Of a stretch of 64,000 nucleotides of DNA, positions 1 to 8,922 are shown one piece after another (position 1 is the first letter of the stretch; each line of letters begins with the position of its first letter). The stretch comes from Robiginitomaculum sp. GTDB taxonomy: Bacteria; Pseudomonadota; Alphaproteobacteria; Caulobacterales; Maricaulaceae. The translations under genes were made by a program, and so were the position numbers. The stretch lies in the NCBI GenBank assembly GCA_021776595.1, contig JAJFFP010000043.1:25166-89165 (forward strand). The letters are read 5' to 3'. The notes beneath the pieces are model-generated. The model saw only the letters and a program-made list of their open reading frames with translations. It was not told where the DNA came from and did not search any database.

Positions 1-48
1 CAACAGGGTGGCGGCAAGTATGGAGGCAGGCAACAAGGTGGGTTTCAT
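1..48 (-). CDS. N-terminus of a secreted protein, probably the glycerol ABC substrate-binding protein (partial)
   Basis: Only the first 16 codons are inside the window, reading MKPTLLPASILAATLL on the minus strand before the left edge. A basic residue followed by a hydrophobic stretch looks like the start of a signal peptide. It lies directly downstream of the transporter's DUF2160 gene, which is where the periplasmic binding protein (GlpV) sits in the rhizobial glpSTPQUV operon. Assignment is by position plus signal peptide; nothing of the mature protein is visible. Confidence 0.5.
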   Translation of the reverse strand, partial: MKPTLLPASILAATLL

Positions 49-102
49 GGCGGGACTTTCTTACAAGGTTATCATTCAGGGTATCGTAGAGCGATCATCA
101 CT

Positions 103-375
103 TCAAACCCAGCGAAAAACAGCCCCAGCATATATAAGGCAAACGATTAGCGCCCACCAAAGCGACGCAGCCACAAGACCCAACCAGGCCATGCAGATAA
201 AAGCCGAGCCTAACAGGCTGATGAACAGGCGATCACCACGGGTGGTTTCAATGTGCAAAATGCCGATCCTTGGGGTCTCCGGGTAGCGCATGGCCAGCAC
301 CGTCATCAATACCAGTAACGCCCCGATAACCATGAAGAACGTTGCCGTGGGCAGTGTCCATGCCATCCATCCCAT
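103..375 (-). CDS. glpU: small DUF2160 membrane protein of the glycerol ABC transporter
   Basis: This 90-residue protein has two or three hydrophobic segments (about residues 8-30, 52-70 and 72-88) and little else, so it is an inner-membrane protein. It matches the small DUF2160 family member that sits between the permeases and the binding protein in rhizobial glycerol uptake operons, where it is called GlpU and its precise role is unknown. It follows the permease gene GlpQ by 11 bases, and the binding-protein gene follows it. The family call rests on size, topology and position. Confidence 0.75.
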   Translation of the reverse strand: MGWMAWTLPTATFFMVIGALLVLMTVLAMRYPETPRIGILHIETTRGDRLFISLLGSAFICMAWLGLVAASLWWALIVCLIYAGAVFRWV

Positions 376-386
376 GCGAATATCTC

Positions 387-1211
387 CTAGACCCGGCCAA
401 GGGCAAAACCCTTGGCGATGTAATGGCGTACAAAATAGATTACCAATGCCCCCGGCACGATGGTCAATACACCCGCAGCGGCCAATACCCCCCAGTCCAT
501 GCCAGCGGCGGAAACGGTGCGCGTCATGACTGCCGTAATGGGCTTGGCATCAATCGAGGTCAGGGTACGTGACAGCAGCAATTCCACCCAGGAAAACATG
601 AAACAGAAAAAGGCGGTCACGCCAATGCCACTGGCAATGAGAGGCATAAAAATCCTGACAAAGAAACGGGGGAAGGAATAGCCATCAATATAGGCTGTTT
701 CATCGATTTCCTTGGGCACACCGCGCATGAAGCCCTCTAATATCCATACTGCCAGAGGCACGTTGAACAAGGTATGGGCCAGCGCCACGGCGATGTGTGT
801 GTCGAACAGGCCTATGGAGCTGTAAAGCTGGAAAAACGGCAAGGCAAAAACTGCAGGCGGGGCCATGCGGTTGCTCAGAAGCCAGAAAAATAAATGTTTG
901 TCTCCCAAAAACCGGTACCGGCTGAAAGCATAAGCGGCTGGTAGTGCGACTATCAGTGATATAATAACGTTTTCAACAACGTATATCATGGAGTTAATGT
1001 ATCCCATATACCAGGACGGGTCAGTCAAAATCGTACGATAGTTATCAAAAGTAAGGTTTTTAGGCCAAATCGAAAAGACGCTGATGATTTCGGAGTTCTG
1101 TTTCAGGCTCATGTTTATCAGCCAATAAATCGGCAAAAGTAAAAACAGGATGTAGGCAATCATAACCAATGCTCTGCCATTAAAGTTTTTAGATTTTAAT
1201 TTATCAACCAT
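387..1211 (-). CDS. glpQ: glycerol ABC transporter permease GlpQ
   Basis: An inner-membrane permease of the binding-protein-dependent (MalG-like) family, 274 residues, about six membrane segments. The cytoplasmic EAA loop is visible at about residue 165-190 (EIDETAYIDGYS then FFVRIFMPL), the site that docks the ATPase. The start is the ATG overlapping the end of the upstream permease gene by eight bases. With GlpP it should form the glycerol channel; GlpS and GlpT would power it. The substrate assignment comes from the whole operon (paired unusual ATPases plus DUF2160), not from the permease alone. Confidence 0.88.
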   Translation of the reverse strand: MVDKLKSKNFNGRALVMIAYILFLLLPIYWLINMSLKQNSEIISVFSIWPKNLTFDNYRTILTDPSWYMGYINSMIYVVENVIISLIVALPAAYAFSRYRFLGDKHLFFWLLSNRMAPPAVFALPFFQLYSSIGLFDTHIAVALAHTLFNVPLAVWILEGFMRGVPKEIDETAYIDGYSFPRFFVRIFMPLIASGIGVTAFFCFMFSWVELLLSRTLTSIDAKPITAVMTRTVSAAGMDWGVLAAAGVLTIVPGALVIYFVRHYIAKGFALGRV

Positions 1212-2088
1212 GGAAGGTGTCCGCTTTTTCCATATTGGTCATCACCGTGTAAAACACCCAGGAAACCAGCATAACGACCAGAAAGTACATCAATGAAAAG
1301 GCCGCTGCCGGGCCAAGATCAAACTGGCCTAACGCCATTTTCACCAAATCAATGGACAGGAATGTGGTTGAATTTCCCGGTCCGCCGCCTGTGATTACAA
1401 AGGGTTCGGTATAAATCATGAAGCTGTCCATAAAACGGATCAGGATCGCGATCATCAACACCCCCTGCATTTTTGGAAGCTCAATAAAACGAAACACATC
1501 CAAACGGCTGGCCTGATCGATTTTAGCGGCTTGATAATAAGCCTGCGGGATGGATTGCAATCCGGCATAGCTCAACAGGGCGATCAGTGAAGTCCAGTGC
1601 CATACATCCATCACAACAAGCGTAGTCCATGCGGCCAGGGGATCGCGGGTATAGTTGTAGTCAATGCCCATTGCCGCCAGTGTATGGCCCAACAGGCCAA
1701 TATCGACCCGGCTGAATATTTGCCAGATGGTGCCTACCACATTCCATGGAATAAGAAGGGGGAGTGCCATCAAGACCAGACAGACGGAGGCCCAGATGCC
1801 TTTTTTGGGCATATTAAGAGCGACAAAAACACCCAAAGGCACTTCAAGTGCAAGTATGATTGCAGAAAAGGCGATTTGCCGACCAAAGGCTGACCAAAGT
1901 CGTTCCGAGTGTAATAATTCGCTAAACCATTCCAGCCCTGCCCAGAAAAATTTGTTATTGCCAAACGTGTCCTGCACTGAATAATTGACCACCGTCATCA
2001 ACGGAATTACCGCAGAGAAAGCGACCAGCAAAAACACTGGCAAAACCAGTAACCAGGCTCTTTGATTGACGGTTTTTTCCATTATCAC
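1204..2088 (-). CDS. glpP: glycerol ABC transporter permease GlpP
   Basis: A 294-residue MalF-like sugar permease with an N-terminal membrane segment followed by a periplasmic loop and five further segments; the EAA loop is at about residues 190-210 (AYYQAAKIDQASRLDVF). The GTG start overlaps the glpT stop as GTGA and has the Shine-Dalgarno AAGAAGG six bases upstream, which favours it over the in-frame ATG two codons later. It is the partner permease of GlpQ in the same operon. Confidence 0.88.
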   Translation of the reverse strand: MIMEKTVNQRAWLLVLPVFLLVAFSAVIPLMTVVNYSVQDTFGNNKFFWAGLEWFSELLHSERLWSAFGRQIAFSAIILALEVPLGVFVALNMPKKGIWASVCLVLMALPLLIPWNVVGTIWQIFSRVDIGLLGHTLAAMGIDYNYTRDPLAAWTTLVVMDVWHWTSLIALLSYAGLQSIPQAYYQAAKIDQASRLDVFRFIELPKMQGVLMIAILIRFMDSFMIYTEPFVITGGGPGNSTTFLSIDLVKMALGQFDLGPAAAFSLMYFLVVMLVSWVFYTVMTNMEKADTFHG

Positions 2089-3182
2089 ATCGCGCCTTCT
2101 TGTCCGTGGCTTGGAGAAAAGCGCCAGCCATCAACAAAAACGCTGATTTTCCCCCGTTCGAAACCAAGGCTTGCCATACCAGTATTTATTGTAGTTTGAT
2201 TACTTGCGATAAGGTTGAGGGTTTGCCCCATAGCTTGCGCCCGCACGATTTTATGACGTCCGACATCTTCCACCCGCAGGATTTGCGCAGGCAGACCGTT
2301 TGTAGCGTTCAGGCTGATATGCTCTGGCCGAATGCCAATTTGCACCTTTCCGGCAGGCGTGCCGTAGTGATGACCAAGCTTGATGAGGTTGCCGTCAAGA
2401 TAAGCGCGGGAACCATCTACCGTCACATCAAGTACATTCATGCCAGGTGAGCCGATAAAATGGCCAACAAATGTATGCGCAGGGGCTTCAAACAAGGCTT
2501 CCGGTGTGCCGGTTTGCAGCACTCTGCCTTTGTCCATCACCACCACTTCATCGGCAAAACTCAATGCTTCTGTCTGATCGTGGGTTACGTAGATCATCGT
2601 GTGCCCAAGCTCGTTATGCAGGGATTTGAGCTGGATACGCAATTCCAATTTCATGGCCGGATCAATGACTGTCAGGGGTTCATCAAACAAAATCGCATTG
2701 ACATCTTCGCGGACAAGACCCCGGCCCAGCGAAATCTTCTGCTTGGCGTCAGCGCTGAGCGCGCGTGCTTTGCAGTCCAGCGTTTCTTCCAGACCTAGCA
2801 TGACGGCAATTATATCTACCCTGCGGCTAATGCCAGCCTTGTCCATGCCACGGTTGCGCAATGCGAAAGCCAGGTTTTCGCGCACCGTCATGGTGTCATA
2901 AACTACTGGAAACTGGAAAACCTGGGCAATATTTCGCTGTGCTGTTGGTATTGAGGTGACGTCGTCATCATCAAAAAAAACCCGCCCCTGGGACGGCGTT
3001 ATCAAGCCTGAAATAATATTGAGTAATGTGGTTTTGCCGCACCCCGATGGGCCAAGCAAAGCATAGGCCTTGCCATCTTCCCAGACATGACTGGTTTGCT
3101 TCAGGGCATAGTCATCTTCACTTGCCGGGTTTGGATGATAGGCATGGGCCAGATTTGAAAGGGTGATCTTTGCCATTCTCAT
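2085..3182 (-). CDS. glpT: glycerol ABC transporter ATPase GlpT, with degenerate signature motif
   Basis: A 365-residue ATPase of the MalK/UgpC type with a C-terminal TOBE-like domain. Walker A is GPSGCGKT and Walker B is AILFDEP. The ABC signature that normally reads LSGGQ reads LSADAKQKISLGRG, which I recognise as typical of GlpT from rhizobial glycerol transporters. An open frame continues 60 codons upstream but is low-quality sequence inside glpS; the start used here is the ATG that overlaps the glpS stop as ATGA (MRMAKITL). An alternative ATG is two codons later. It should pair with GlpS as a heterodimer. Confidence 0.88.
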   Translation of the reverse strand: MRMAKITLSNLAHAYHPNPASEDDYALKQTSHVWEDGKAYALLGPSGCGKTTLLNIISGLITPSQGRVFFDDDDVTSIPTAQRNIAQVFQFPVVYDTMTVRENLAFALRNRGMDKAGISRRVDIIAVMLGLEETLDCKARALSADAKQKISLGRGLVREDVNAILFDEPLTVIDPAMKLELRIQLKSLHNELGHTMIYVTHDQTEALSFADEVVVMDKGRVLQTGTPEALFEAPAHTFVGHFIGSPGMNVLDVTVDGSRAYLDGNLIKLGHHYGTPAGKVQIGIRPEHISLNATNGLPAQILRVEDVGRHKIVRAQAMGQTLNLIASNQTTINTGMASLGFERGKISVFVDGWRFSPSHGQEGAM

Positions 3183-4246
3183 GCGGCCCTGGGTTGTGCG
3201 CACAGGTCCCCTTGCGCATCGAACAAATAGAAATGCGACGGGTCGACATAAAGGTTCAACTCTTCTTGTTGTGTGTAGGGATGAACGCCTTCTAAAAGGC
3301 TGGTCCAGTGCTGATCTCCAAAGCGCAAATGCAACAAGGTGTCCGCGCCGGTTATTTCGCAAATATCAACCCGGCATTTAAATGCCAAACGTGCTTCTTT
3401 ATTACTTTTCAGTTGCAGATGATGGGAGCGAAACCCCAGTGTGTATTGCCCGTTAGGTGTGGGACTTAAACAGGGTATCTGCTGGTCGCCGGCAAATTGC
3501 AAACAGGCCCCCGCTTTGGTAACGGGCAGAGTATTCAGTGGGGGATTGGAGAATATGCGCGCAGTTGTTATGTTCAATGGTTGCCGATAAACTGCGTGGG
3601 TTGGTCCAAATTGCGTTATTTTTCCCTCCCACAGCGTAGCCGTGTTGCCACCCAGCAATAAAGCCTCTTCAGCTTCCGTGGTGGCATAGACAAAAATGGA
3701 ACCCGAAGCCTCAAAAATTTTAGGAATTTCAGCACGTAATTCCTCACGTAATTTATAATCCAGATTGGCAAGGGGTTCATCCAGCAAAACCAGCCCAGCG
3801 CCTTTGACCAGAGCACGGGCCAGTGCGCACCGTTGTTGCTGGCCACCCGAAAGGCTTAGAGGTTTGGCATCCAATTGTGCAGTCAGCTTTAACATTTCTG
3901 CGGTTTCACGCACCGCGTGGTCAATTTCAGATTTTGATTTACCCTGCAAACGCAAAGGTGAGGCGATGTTTTCATAGACGCTGAAAGCCGGATAATTGAT
4001 GAATTGCTGATAGACCATGGCAATATTACGTTTCTGAACGCGCACCCCGGTTACATCTTTGCCCTGCCAGAGCACTTTTCCTGTTGTTGGCTTGTCCAGC
4101 CCGGCCATCAACCGCATGAGCGAGGTTTTACCCGCCAAAGTGGCTCCCAACAACACGTTCATAGTGCCGCGTTCAAACGCAAGATCGGTCTTGTGAAATT
4201 GTGTTATGCCCGCAATCTTTTTGCTGACGCCGATTAGTTCCAGCAT
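3179..4246 (-). CDS. glpS: glycerol ABC transporter ATPase GlpS
   Basis: The second ATPase of the glycerol transporter, 355 residues. It has a formal but unusual Walker A (GATLAGKT), a Q-loop around VYQQFINYPAFSVYENIA, a canonical signature LSGGQQQR, Walker B (LVLLDEP) and a TOBE-like C-terminus. The Q-loop wording and the sequence after Walker B (LANLDYKLREEL) match GlpS. The start MLELIGVSKK matches the family; an ATG four codons upstream at 4258 is also possible but has a poorer ribosome site. It is the first gene of the operon seen here; glpD and glpR, often next to it, are not in this window. Confidence 0.86.
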   Translation of the reverse strand: MLELIGVSKKIAGITQFHKTDLAFERGTMNVLLGATLAGKTSLMRLMAGLDKPTTGKVLWQGKDVTGVRVQKRNIAMVYQQFINYPAFSVYENIASPLRLQGKSKSEIDHAVRETAEMLKLTAQLDAKPLSLSGGQQQRCALARALVKGAGLVLLDEPLANLDYKLREELRAEIPKIFEASGSIFVYATTEAEEALLLGGNTATLWEGKITQFGPTHAVYRQPLNITTARIFSNPPLNTLPVTKAGACLQFAGDQQIPCLSPTPNGQYTLGFRSHHLQLKSNKEARLAFKCRVDICEITGADTLLHLRFGDQHWTSLLEGVHPYTQQEELNLYVDPSHFYLFDAQGDLCAQPRAA

Positions 4247-4359
4247 TACCGATACCATCCGGGTAGTGACCAGTGCAGGCCGCCTTTACTGGTGCATACC
4301 GTTTTGGATAAAGTTCTGCTCATTTTTATGTCATGTAAGGCGATAGGGAAATTTGCAAG

Positions 4360-4388
4360 AAAATAATTTATTCTTGTCGCTAGATCAA
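4360..4388 (-). promoter_or_regulatory. weak candidate promoter for the glycerol transporter operon
   Basis: On the minus strand TTGATC and TATTTT are separated by 17 bases, each matching four of six consensus positions. It would leave an untranslated leader of about 110 bases before glpS. Other spacings were tried by eye and were not better. Low confidence. Confidence 0.2.
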
Positions 4389-4582
4389 AGAGGTATAGAG
4401 AAAACCATCAAGTTTGGAGTCGGCATAGCTAAGGGTTGGCTATGTGATTAGCCTGCTCTTGCCACAACCTGAGCGGCGCGGCATCCAAAACTCGTTTTTT
4501 GAATAAAACCTGCCCGCACTCATTCAGCCTAAATGGCCAATTATGCGGCTGCCATCGTTATCTGGTGGCAGAAACTTTACCC

Positions 4583-4612
4583 TTGATGTGGAACGAGCTA
4601 CGCCGCTACACT
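4583..4612 (+). promoter_or_regulatory. weak candidate promoter for the amidohydrolase gene
   Basis: TTGATG and TACACT are separated by 18 bases, ending about 30 bases before the start codon. A ribosome site AGGGG lies six bases before the ATG. The promoter is plausible by position only. Confidence 0.25.
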
Positions 4613-4642
4613 CCCTTATAAGGGAAACATCAGGGGCACATC

Positions 4643-5929
4643 ATGAAAACCAGTATCAAAGCACTTCTCATCGTTACCGTATGTATGCCAATGGCTGCAT
4701 GGGCGCAGGATAAACCTGTTGAAGCGGTCACGGTCATCAAGGCGGCCCACATGATTGACACCATTGCCGGCAAGCGCCGTGATAATGTCATGGTAGTGGT
4801 GCGTGGGACCCGTATTGAAAAAGTGGGCAAGCAAAGTGATGCCCTCCCGGAAAATGCCCATGTCATTGATCTGGGCGACAAAACGATCATGCCGGGGCTG
4901 GTGGATAGTCATACCCATATGACCGGGGCGCCGTTCCATGGTTATGAAGCCTTAAAAGTTTCCATTCCCCGTTCCGCGCTATATGGGGCTAAAAATGCGC
5001 GTATTACACTGCTTGCAGGCGTAACCACGGTGCGTGATGTGGGGGCGGAAGGTTATAGCGATGTTGCCCTGCGCGATGCCATCAATGATGGTGATGTGCC
5101 GGGCCCGCGTATGCTGGTGGCTGGAACGGCGCTGGGTATGACTGGCGGTCATTGCGATAGCAATCTGTTGCCCTATGGTTTTCATTACCGTGCAGAAGGG
5201 GTCGCCGATGGCCCATGGGCGGTGCGGGCCAAGGTGCGCGAAGTCATAAAATACGGTGCTGATGTGATCAAATTTTGTGCCACTGGCGGGGTCCTCTCCA
5301 AAGGCGACAGTCCTGGCGCGCAACAATATTCCTATGAGGAAATGAAAGCGATTGTTGACGAGGCGCATTTGCATGGACGCCGCGTGGCAGCTCATGCCCA
5401 TGGCACGGACGGGATCAAAACCGCCATACGCGCCGGGGTCGATAGCATTGAACACGCCAGCATTTTAGATGATGAAGCCATTAAAATGGCCAAGGAGCAT
5501 GGCACCTATTTCTCTATGGACATTTACAATGATGATTACATCCTCTCCGAAGGCTTAAAAAACGGCATGTTGCCCGAATCCATTGAAAAGGAAAAGGCCA
5601 TTGGCCTTGTGCAGCGCCAAAGTTTTCGCCGGGCCTATAAAGCCGGGGTAAAAATGGCATTTGGTACCGATGAAGGCGTCTATCCCCACGGCGACAATGG
5701 CAAGCAAATGGCCAAGCTGGTGGAATGGGGCATGTCACCCATGGTGGCCATCCAGACCGCAACCATGGGCTCGGCTACCTTGCTTGGCATGCAAGATGAT
5801 ATTGGAGCGATTACGGCGGGCCGTTATGCCGATATCATCGCCGTTGCCGGTGATCCTTTCAAAGATGCCAGCGAATATACCCGTGTGACCTTCGTTATGA
5901 AGGGCGGTGAGGTCTATAAGGGCGAGTGA
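4643..5929 (+). CDS. secreted metal-dependent amidohydrolase (imidazolonepropionase / prolidase-like)
   Basis: A 428-residue amidohydrolase-superfamily enzyme with a signal peptide cleaved after AWA (about residue 21), so probably periplasmic. Metal ligands of the TIM barrel can be read off: HxH at H90 and H92, the carboxylated lysine at K210 (ADVIKFCATGG), H251/H253, H271 in SIEHAS, and D343 in FGTDEGV. The closest group by feel is the exported Xaa-Pro dipeptidase-like set, whose members hydrolyse N-acyl or dipeptide substrates; the actual substrate cannot be deduced. It is a single-gene unit with no metabolic partner next to it. Confidence 0.85.
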   Translation: MKTSIKALLIVTVCMPMAAWAQDKPVEAVTVIKAAHMIDTIAGKRRDNVMVVVRGTRIEKVGKQSDALPENAHVIDLGDKTIMPGLVDSHTHMTGAPFHGYEALKVSIPRSALYGAKNARITLLAGVTTVRDVGAEGYSDVALRDAINDGDVPGPRMLVAGTALGMTGGHCDSNLLPYGFHYRAEGVADGPWAVRAKVREVIKYGADVIKFCATGGVLSKGDSPGAQQYSYEEMKAIVDEAHLHGRRVAAHAHGTDGIKTAIRAGVDSIEHASILDDEAIKMAKEHGTYFSMDIYNDDYILSEGLKNGMLPESIEKEKAIGLVQRQSFRRAYKAGVKMAFGTDEGVYPHGDNGKQMAKLVEWGMSPMVAIQTATMGSATLLGMQDDIGAITAGRYADIIAVAGDPFKDASEYTRVTFVMKGGEVYKGE

Positions 5930-6345
5930 GTTTCATTATTTTCTCTACAAGCTCTATATGAGGAGCATATAACAAACGCAGGCTACCTGTCTTGGAGCCG
6001 GGTATCCTAAGCAAGGAAGTAAAACCATCTTTCGATGCTCGGCTCTGCCTCGCACCTCAAGATGAGGCGAAGTATGCTCTTTACTGCGTCTCAAAGCCCA
6101 GGCTCGCCTTTATGTTCGGGGCGGCAAGCGACATAACCAGCCTTGACCTGGCGGGAGGATTTGCGCTTCAGAGTACGTCAAAAGGTCTTGAAAGTGCACC
6201 GTATTTACAGCACTCTTTTTTCCTGCTCACCGGCCATATACTCTCCCGCAGTATGAGTAATCGAATTGGGTTCTGGCCCTAGACATACAGGCCTCCTTGC
6301 GACATTTTTATATTGCAAGGCGTTACAAATTCAGAGGCACATCAG
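5930..6345. other. intergenic region before the glycan island
   Basis: This 416-base gap has no recognisable gene. A TTG-initiated frame of 96 codons (5992-6282) exists, but its product resembles nothing and has no ribosome site. A short perfect hairpin, CCTCA-AGA-TGAGG, is at 6055-6067. The composition is mixed and looks like decayed or repetitive sequence at the edge of the island. Confidence 0.5.
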
Positions 6346-7359
6346 ATGCGTACAATCCTGGTTACAGGCTCCGCAGGTTTTATCGGGTTTCACCTTTGCC
6401 AATTATTGCTTGAGGAAGGTTTTCGCGTCATTGGCTTTGACGCAATGAACGACTATTACGATGTTCGCCTGAAAGAGAAACGCCACCAGATATTGCAACA
6501 ACATAATGATTTTTCTTGCACGATTGCTTCATTGGAAAATTTTGACGTATTAAAAGCACTGTGTGATGAGCAAAAACCTGATGTGATCGTGCATTTGGCT
6601 GCGCAGGCCGGGGTGCGATATTCACTGGAAAACCCCCGCGCTTATGTTCAAGCCAATATTGTGGGCACATTTAATGTCATGGAATGTGCAAAAGCGCTCA
6701 AGGTTGGGCATTTGCTGATGGCATCAACTTCGTCTGTTTATGGGGCAAATGACGAAATGCCTTATCGTGAGATACATAAAGCAGATCATCCAATGAGCAT
6801 TTATGCCGCGACTAAAAAAGCCGGGGAGTCTATGGGGCATTCCTATTCTCATTTATGGAATTTACCGACAACCATGTTCAGGTTTTTCTCTGTTTATGGA
6901 CCTTGGGGACGTCCGGACATGGCGTATTTTAAGTTTACAGATGCCATACTGAAAGGCCGGCCAATTGATGTCTATAATCATGGGAATATGTACCGGGACT
7001 TTACCTACGTTGGGGATTTGGTGCGGGGCATTCGACTATTGATAGAGGCGGTGCCTATAGGTCCGGATTCGAGAAAAAGCACGCCTGATGGCGATAGTAT
7101 AAGCCCGGTGGCACCATACCGCATTGTTAACATAGGCAATTCTGAAAAAGTGCGCCTGATGGATTTAATCGAAACCTTGGAAAGTGCGCTGGGTAAAAAA
7201 GCTGTTTATCACTATATGGACATGCAAAAAGGAGATGTTCCGGCCACCTGGGCAGATACATCATTACTCAAACAACTTACCGGATATCAACCGCAGACCA
7301 GTATTAAAACGGGGGTGCGTAAATTCGTTGACTGGTATCGCAGCTATTATGTCGTTTAA
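6346..7359 (+). CDS. UDP-glucuronate 4-epimerase family protein (SDR)
   Basis: A 337-residue extended short-chain dehydrogenase/reductase. The NAD-binding motif is GSAGFIG near the N-terminus; the catalytic Tyr-Lys pair is in SIYAATKKAGE. The stretch FRFFSVYGPWGRPDMAYF is a hallmark of UDP-glucuronate 4-epimerases, which make UDP-galacturonate for surface polysaccharides. The start is set by MRTILVTG and by GAGG eight bases upstream of this ATG; 11 further codons upstream are open but lack a ribosome site. First gene of the glycan island. Confidence 0.85.
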   Translation: MRTILVTGSAGFIGFHLCQLLLEEGFRVIGFDAMNDYYDVRLKEKRHQILQQHNDFSCTIASLENFDVLKALCDEQKPDVIVHLAAQAGVRYSLENPRAYVQANIVGTFNVMECAKALKVGHLLMASTSSVYGANDEMPYREIHKADHPMSIYAATKKAGESMGHSYSHLWNLPTTMFRFFSVYGPWGRPDMAYFKFTDAILKGRPIDVYNHGNMYRDFTYVGDLVRGIRLLIEAVPIGPDSRKSTPDGDSISPVAPYRIVNIGNSEKVRLMDLIETLESALGKKAVYHYMDMQKGDVPATWADTSLLKQLTGYQPQTSIKTGVRKFVDWYRSYYVV

Positions 7360-7464
7360 CGACATGGTCCATTGCGTCAGGGATGCAAAAACCAACACAC
7401 AACGAAAACTATCATTAGCGTGAGGGAAGTATGTAAAAATGAGAGTCAGTAGTTTGCCACCGGT

Positions 7465-7492
7465 TTGTGATTGTGGTCAATCTTTGTAAAAT
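7465..7492 (+). promoter_or_regulatory. candidate promoter upstream of the first Wzy-like gene
   Basis: TTGTGA and TAAAAT with a 16-base spacer, 75 bases before the TTG start codon, in the 207-base gap after the epimerase gene. The -10 matches five of six consensus positions and the -35 four of six. Confidence 0.3.
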
Positions 7493-7566
7493 GGTTTCCC
7501 AGGCTGTAAATGGCCTCAATATTGGTAAAATTCCTATTCGAATGTAGTAATAACTGGAGTGGCTAA

Positions 7567-8922
7567 TTGTCTGGATTTTTCGGCACAAGGGGCTGGTGGT
7601 TTGCGCTTGCATGCGCCTTCTTAATTATGGGCGCGCATCTTGCCAACGGGGCCAACACCAATGCCCTTGCCATGCTGTTTGCAGTCCTGACATTTGGCAT
7701 CGTCGCGTTGGGCCTGTTCTTCGTGCCGCAGACGGGCTGGGTCCTGGTATATCCACCACTGTGGTGGGTGGCCGGGCTGTTTTTTTTAACACTGCTTTAT
7801 GTCGCCTTGCAGCTTACCTCCTTTTTGCCAGGTGGAGTGCATCCTTTCTGGGACTGGGTCAGTAAACCCGGAGGAGTTTCAATAGATAAGGATGCCACCT
7901 TACTGGAGCTGATTAAGCTAACAGCGCTCGGTGCAATATTTGTGGCAGGATTAATTTTAGGTGCAGATGATCGCCGTGCATTGGTATTTGTTAAAGTGCT
8001 TTTGCTATTCGGGCTGTTCTATGCGCTTTGGGCATTTATCATTAATATTGATGAGACCAACATAGCGACCTATGGATACACACGAAGATTCATACGTTTG
8101 CAAGCTAGTTTCCAGTCAGCCAATACCACCGCTACAGTAATGGGCATTCAGGTGATTCTGGCGCTGGGTTACTTGTTTCGTTCCATCAAAAAAATCATGC
8201 ACAAAACCAACTCTTCGGTACAGTTTCTGGAACAGTTAATTGTTCAATCTTCGATCGGGCTATCGGCACTCTTACTGTCGTTGAGCGCCCTTTTTCTAAC
8301 CGCTTCAAGAGGGGGTATATCGTCCAGCCTGATTGCTATATTGGTTTTGGCTGCCTGGGAGCTGGTAGCGAGCAAGCGTCGTCGTGACAATAGCAACCGA
8401 TTTGCGGTTAGCATGGTGCTGCTTTTTATGGCACTTGGCATTCTGTCCTTCATGTTCTCAGGCGAAATGATCATAAAGAGATTGTCGGGCACACATTTAA
8501 TAGATGTTAACAGGGATACAGCATTCGCAATCCATTGGCAGGCTTTCAAGGCCGTGCCGTGGACAGGTTATGGCATGGGTAGTTTTTATCAGGTCAACGA
8601 TCTGCTTATGAATGTCCAGAACTGGTACGCGTTACACAACTTGGGCGCACTCCATAATGTATATTTACAGTGGCTTGAAGAGGCAGGTATCATTGGCACC
8701 GTCCTCATGTTTTCAACCATCACATTGGTATTATGGCATATATTTAAAGGCTTGGGTGTGCGCCAACGAATGCATACATGGATTCGCACTATATTATGTG
8801 TCAGCTTGTTTATATTGCTTCATGGAATGATGGATTATGGTTTGCAGGTGCCATCAATTGCCATGACTTGGGCCTTGCTTTTAGGGATTGGCTTTAGCTT
8901 GGCAATGAAACGTCCGGATTAA
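7567..8922 (+). CDS. O-antigen ligase / polymerase family membrane protein (Wzy_C)
   Basis: A 451-residue inner-membrane protein with about ten to twelve hydrophobic segments. The large periplasmic loop with the Wzy_C pattern is at about residues 330-375 (PWTGYGMGSF, then HNLGALHNVYLQWLEEAGIIG), the family signature of O-antigen ligases (WaaL) and polymerases (Wzy). An arginine-glycine pair before a membrane segment (TASRGGISSS) is also typical. The start is TTG, directly after an in-frame stop and eight bases after GGAG. Ligase and polymerase cannot be separated by sequence; a second such protein is encoded at 14486-15964. Confidence 0.82.
   Translation: MSGFFGTRGWWFALACAFLIMGAHLANGANTNALAMLFAVLTFGIVALGLFFVPQTGWVLVYPPLWWVAGLFFLTLLYVALQLTSFLPGGVHPFWDWVSKPGGVSIDKDATLLELIKLTALGAIFVAGLILGADDRRALVFVKVLLLFGLFYALWAFIINIDETNIATYGYTRRFIRLQASFQSANTTATVMGIQVILALGYLFRSIKKIMHKTNSSVQFLEQLIVQSSIGLSALLLSLSALFLTASRGGISSSLIAILVLAAWELVASKRRRDNSNRFAVSMVLLFMALGILSFMFSGEMIIKRLSGTHLIDVNRDTAFAIHWQAFKAVPWTGYGMGSFYQVNDLLMNVQNWYALHNLGALHNVYLQWLEEAGIIGTVLMFSTITLVLWHIFKGLGVRQRMHTWIRTILCVSLFILLHGMMDYGLQVPSIAMTWALLLGIGFSLAMKRPD

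Larger units (their letters stand above)
4247..4642. other. intergenic region between divergent glp operon and amidohydrolase
   Basis: No convincing coding frame on either strand. As the space between two divergent transcription units it should hold both promoters. Candidate elements are listed separately; neither is strong. I see no clear operator palindrome and no tRNA. Confidence 0.6.

Noticed and set aside
3183..3362. A 60-codon upstream extension of glpT
   Set aside because: It lies inside glpS on the same strand, has an arginine-rich composition unlike any ATPase, and the ATGA overlap provides a better start.
5992..6282. A 96-codon frame with a TTG start before the epimerase gene
   Set aside because: No ribosome site, no recognisable protein pattern, and it spans a small hairpin; treated as non-coding.
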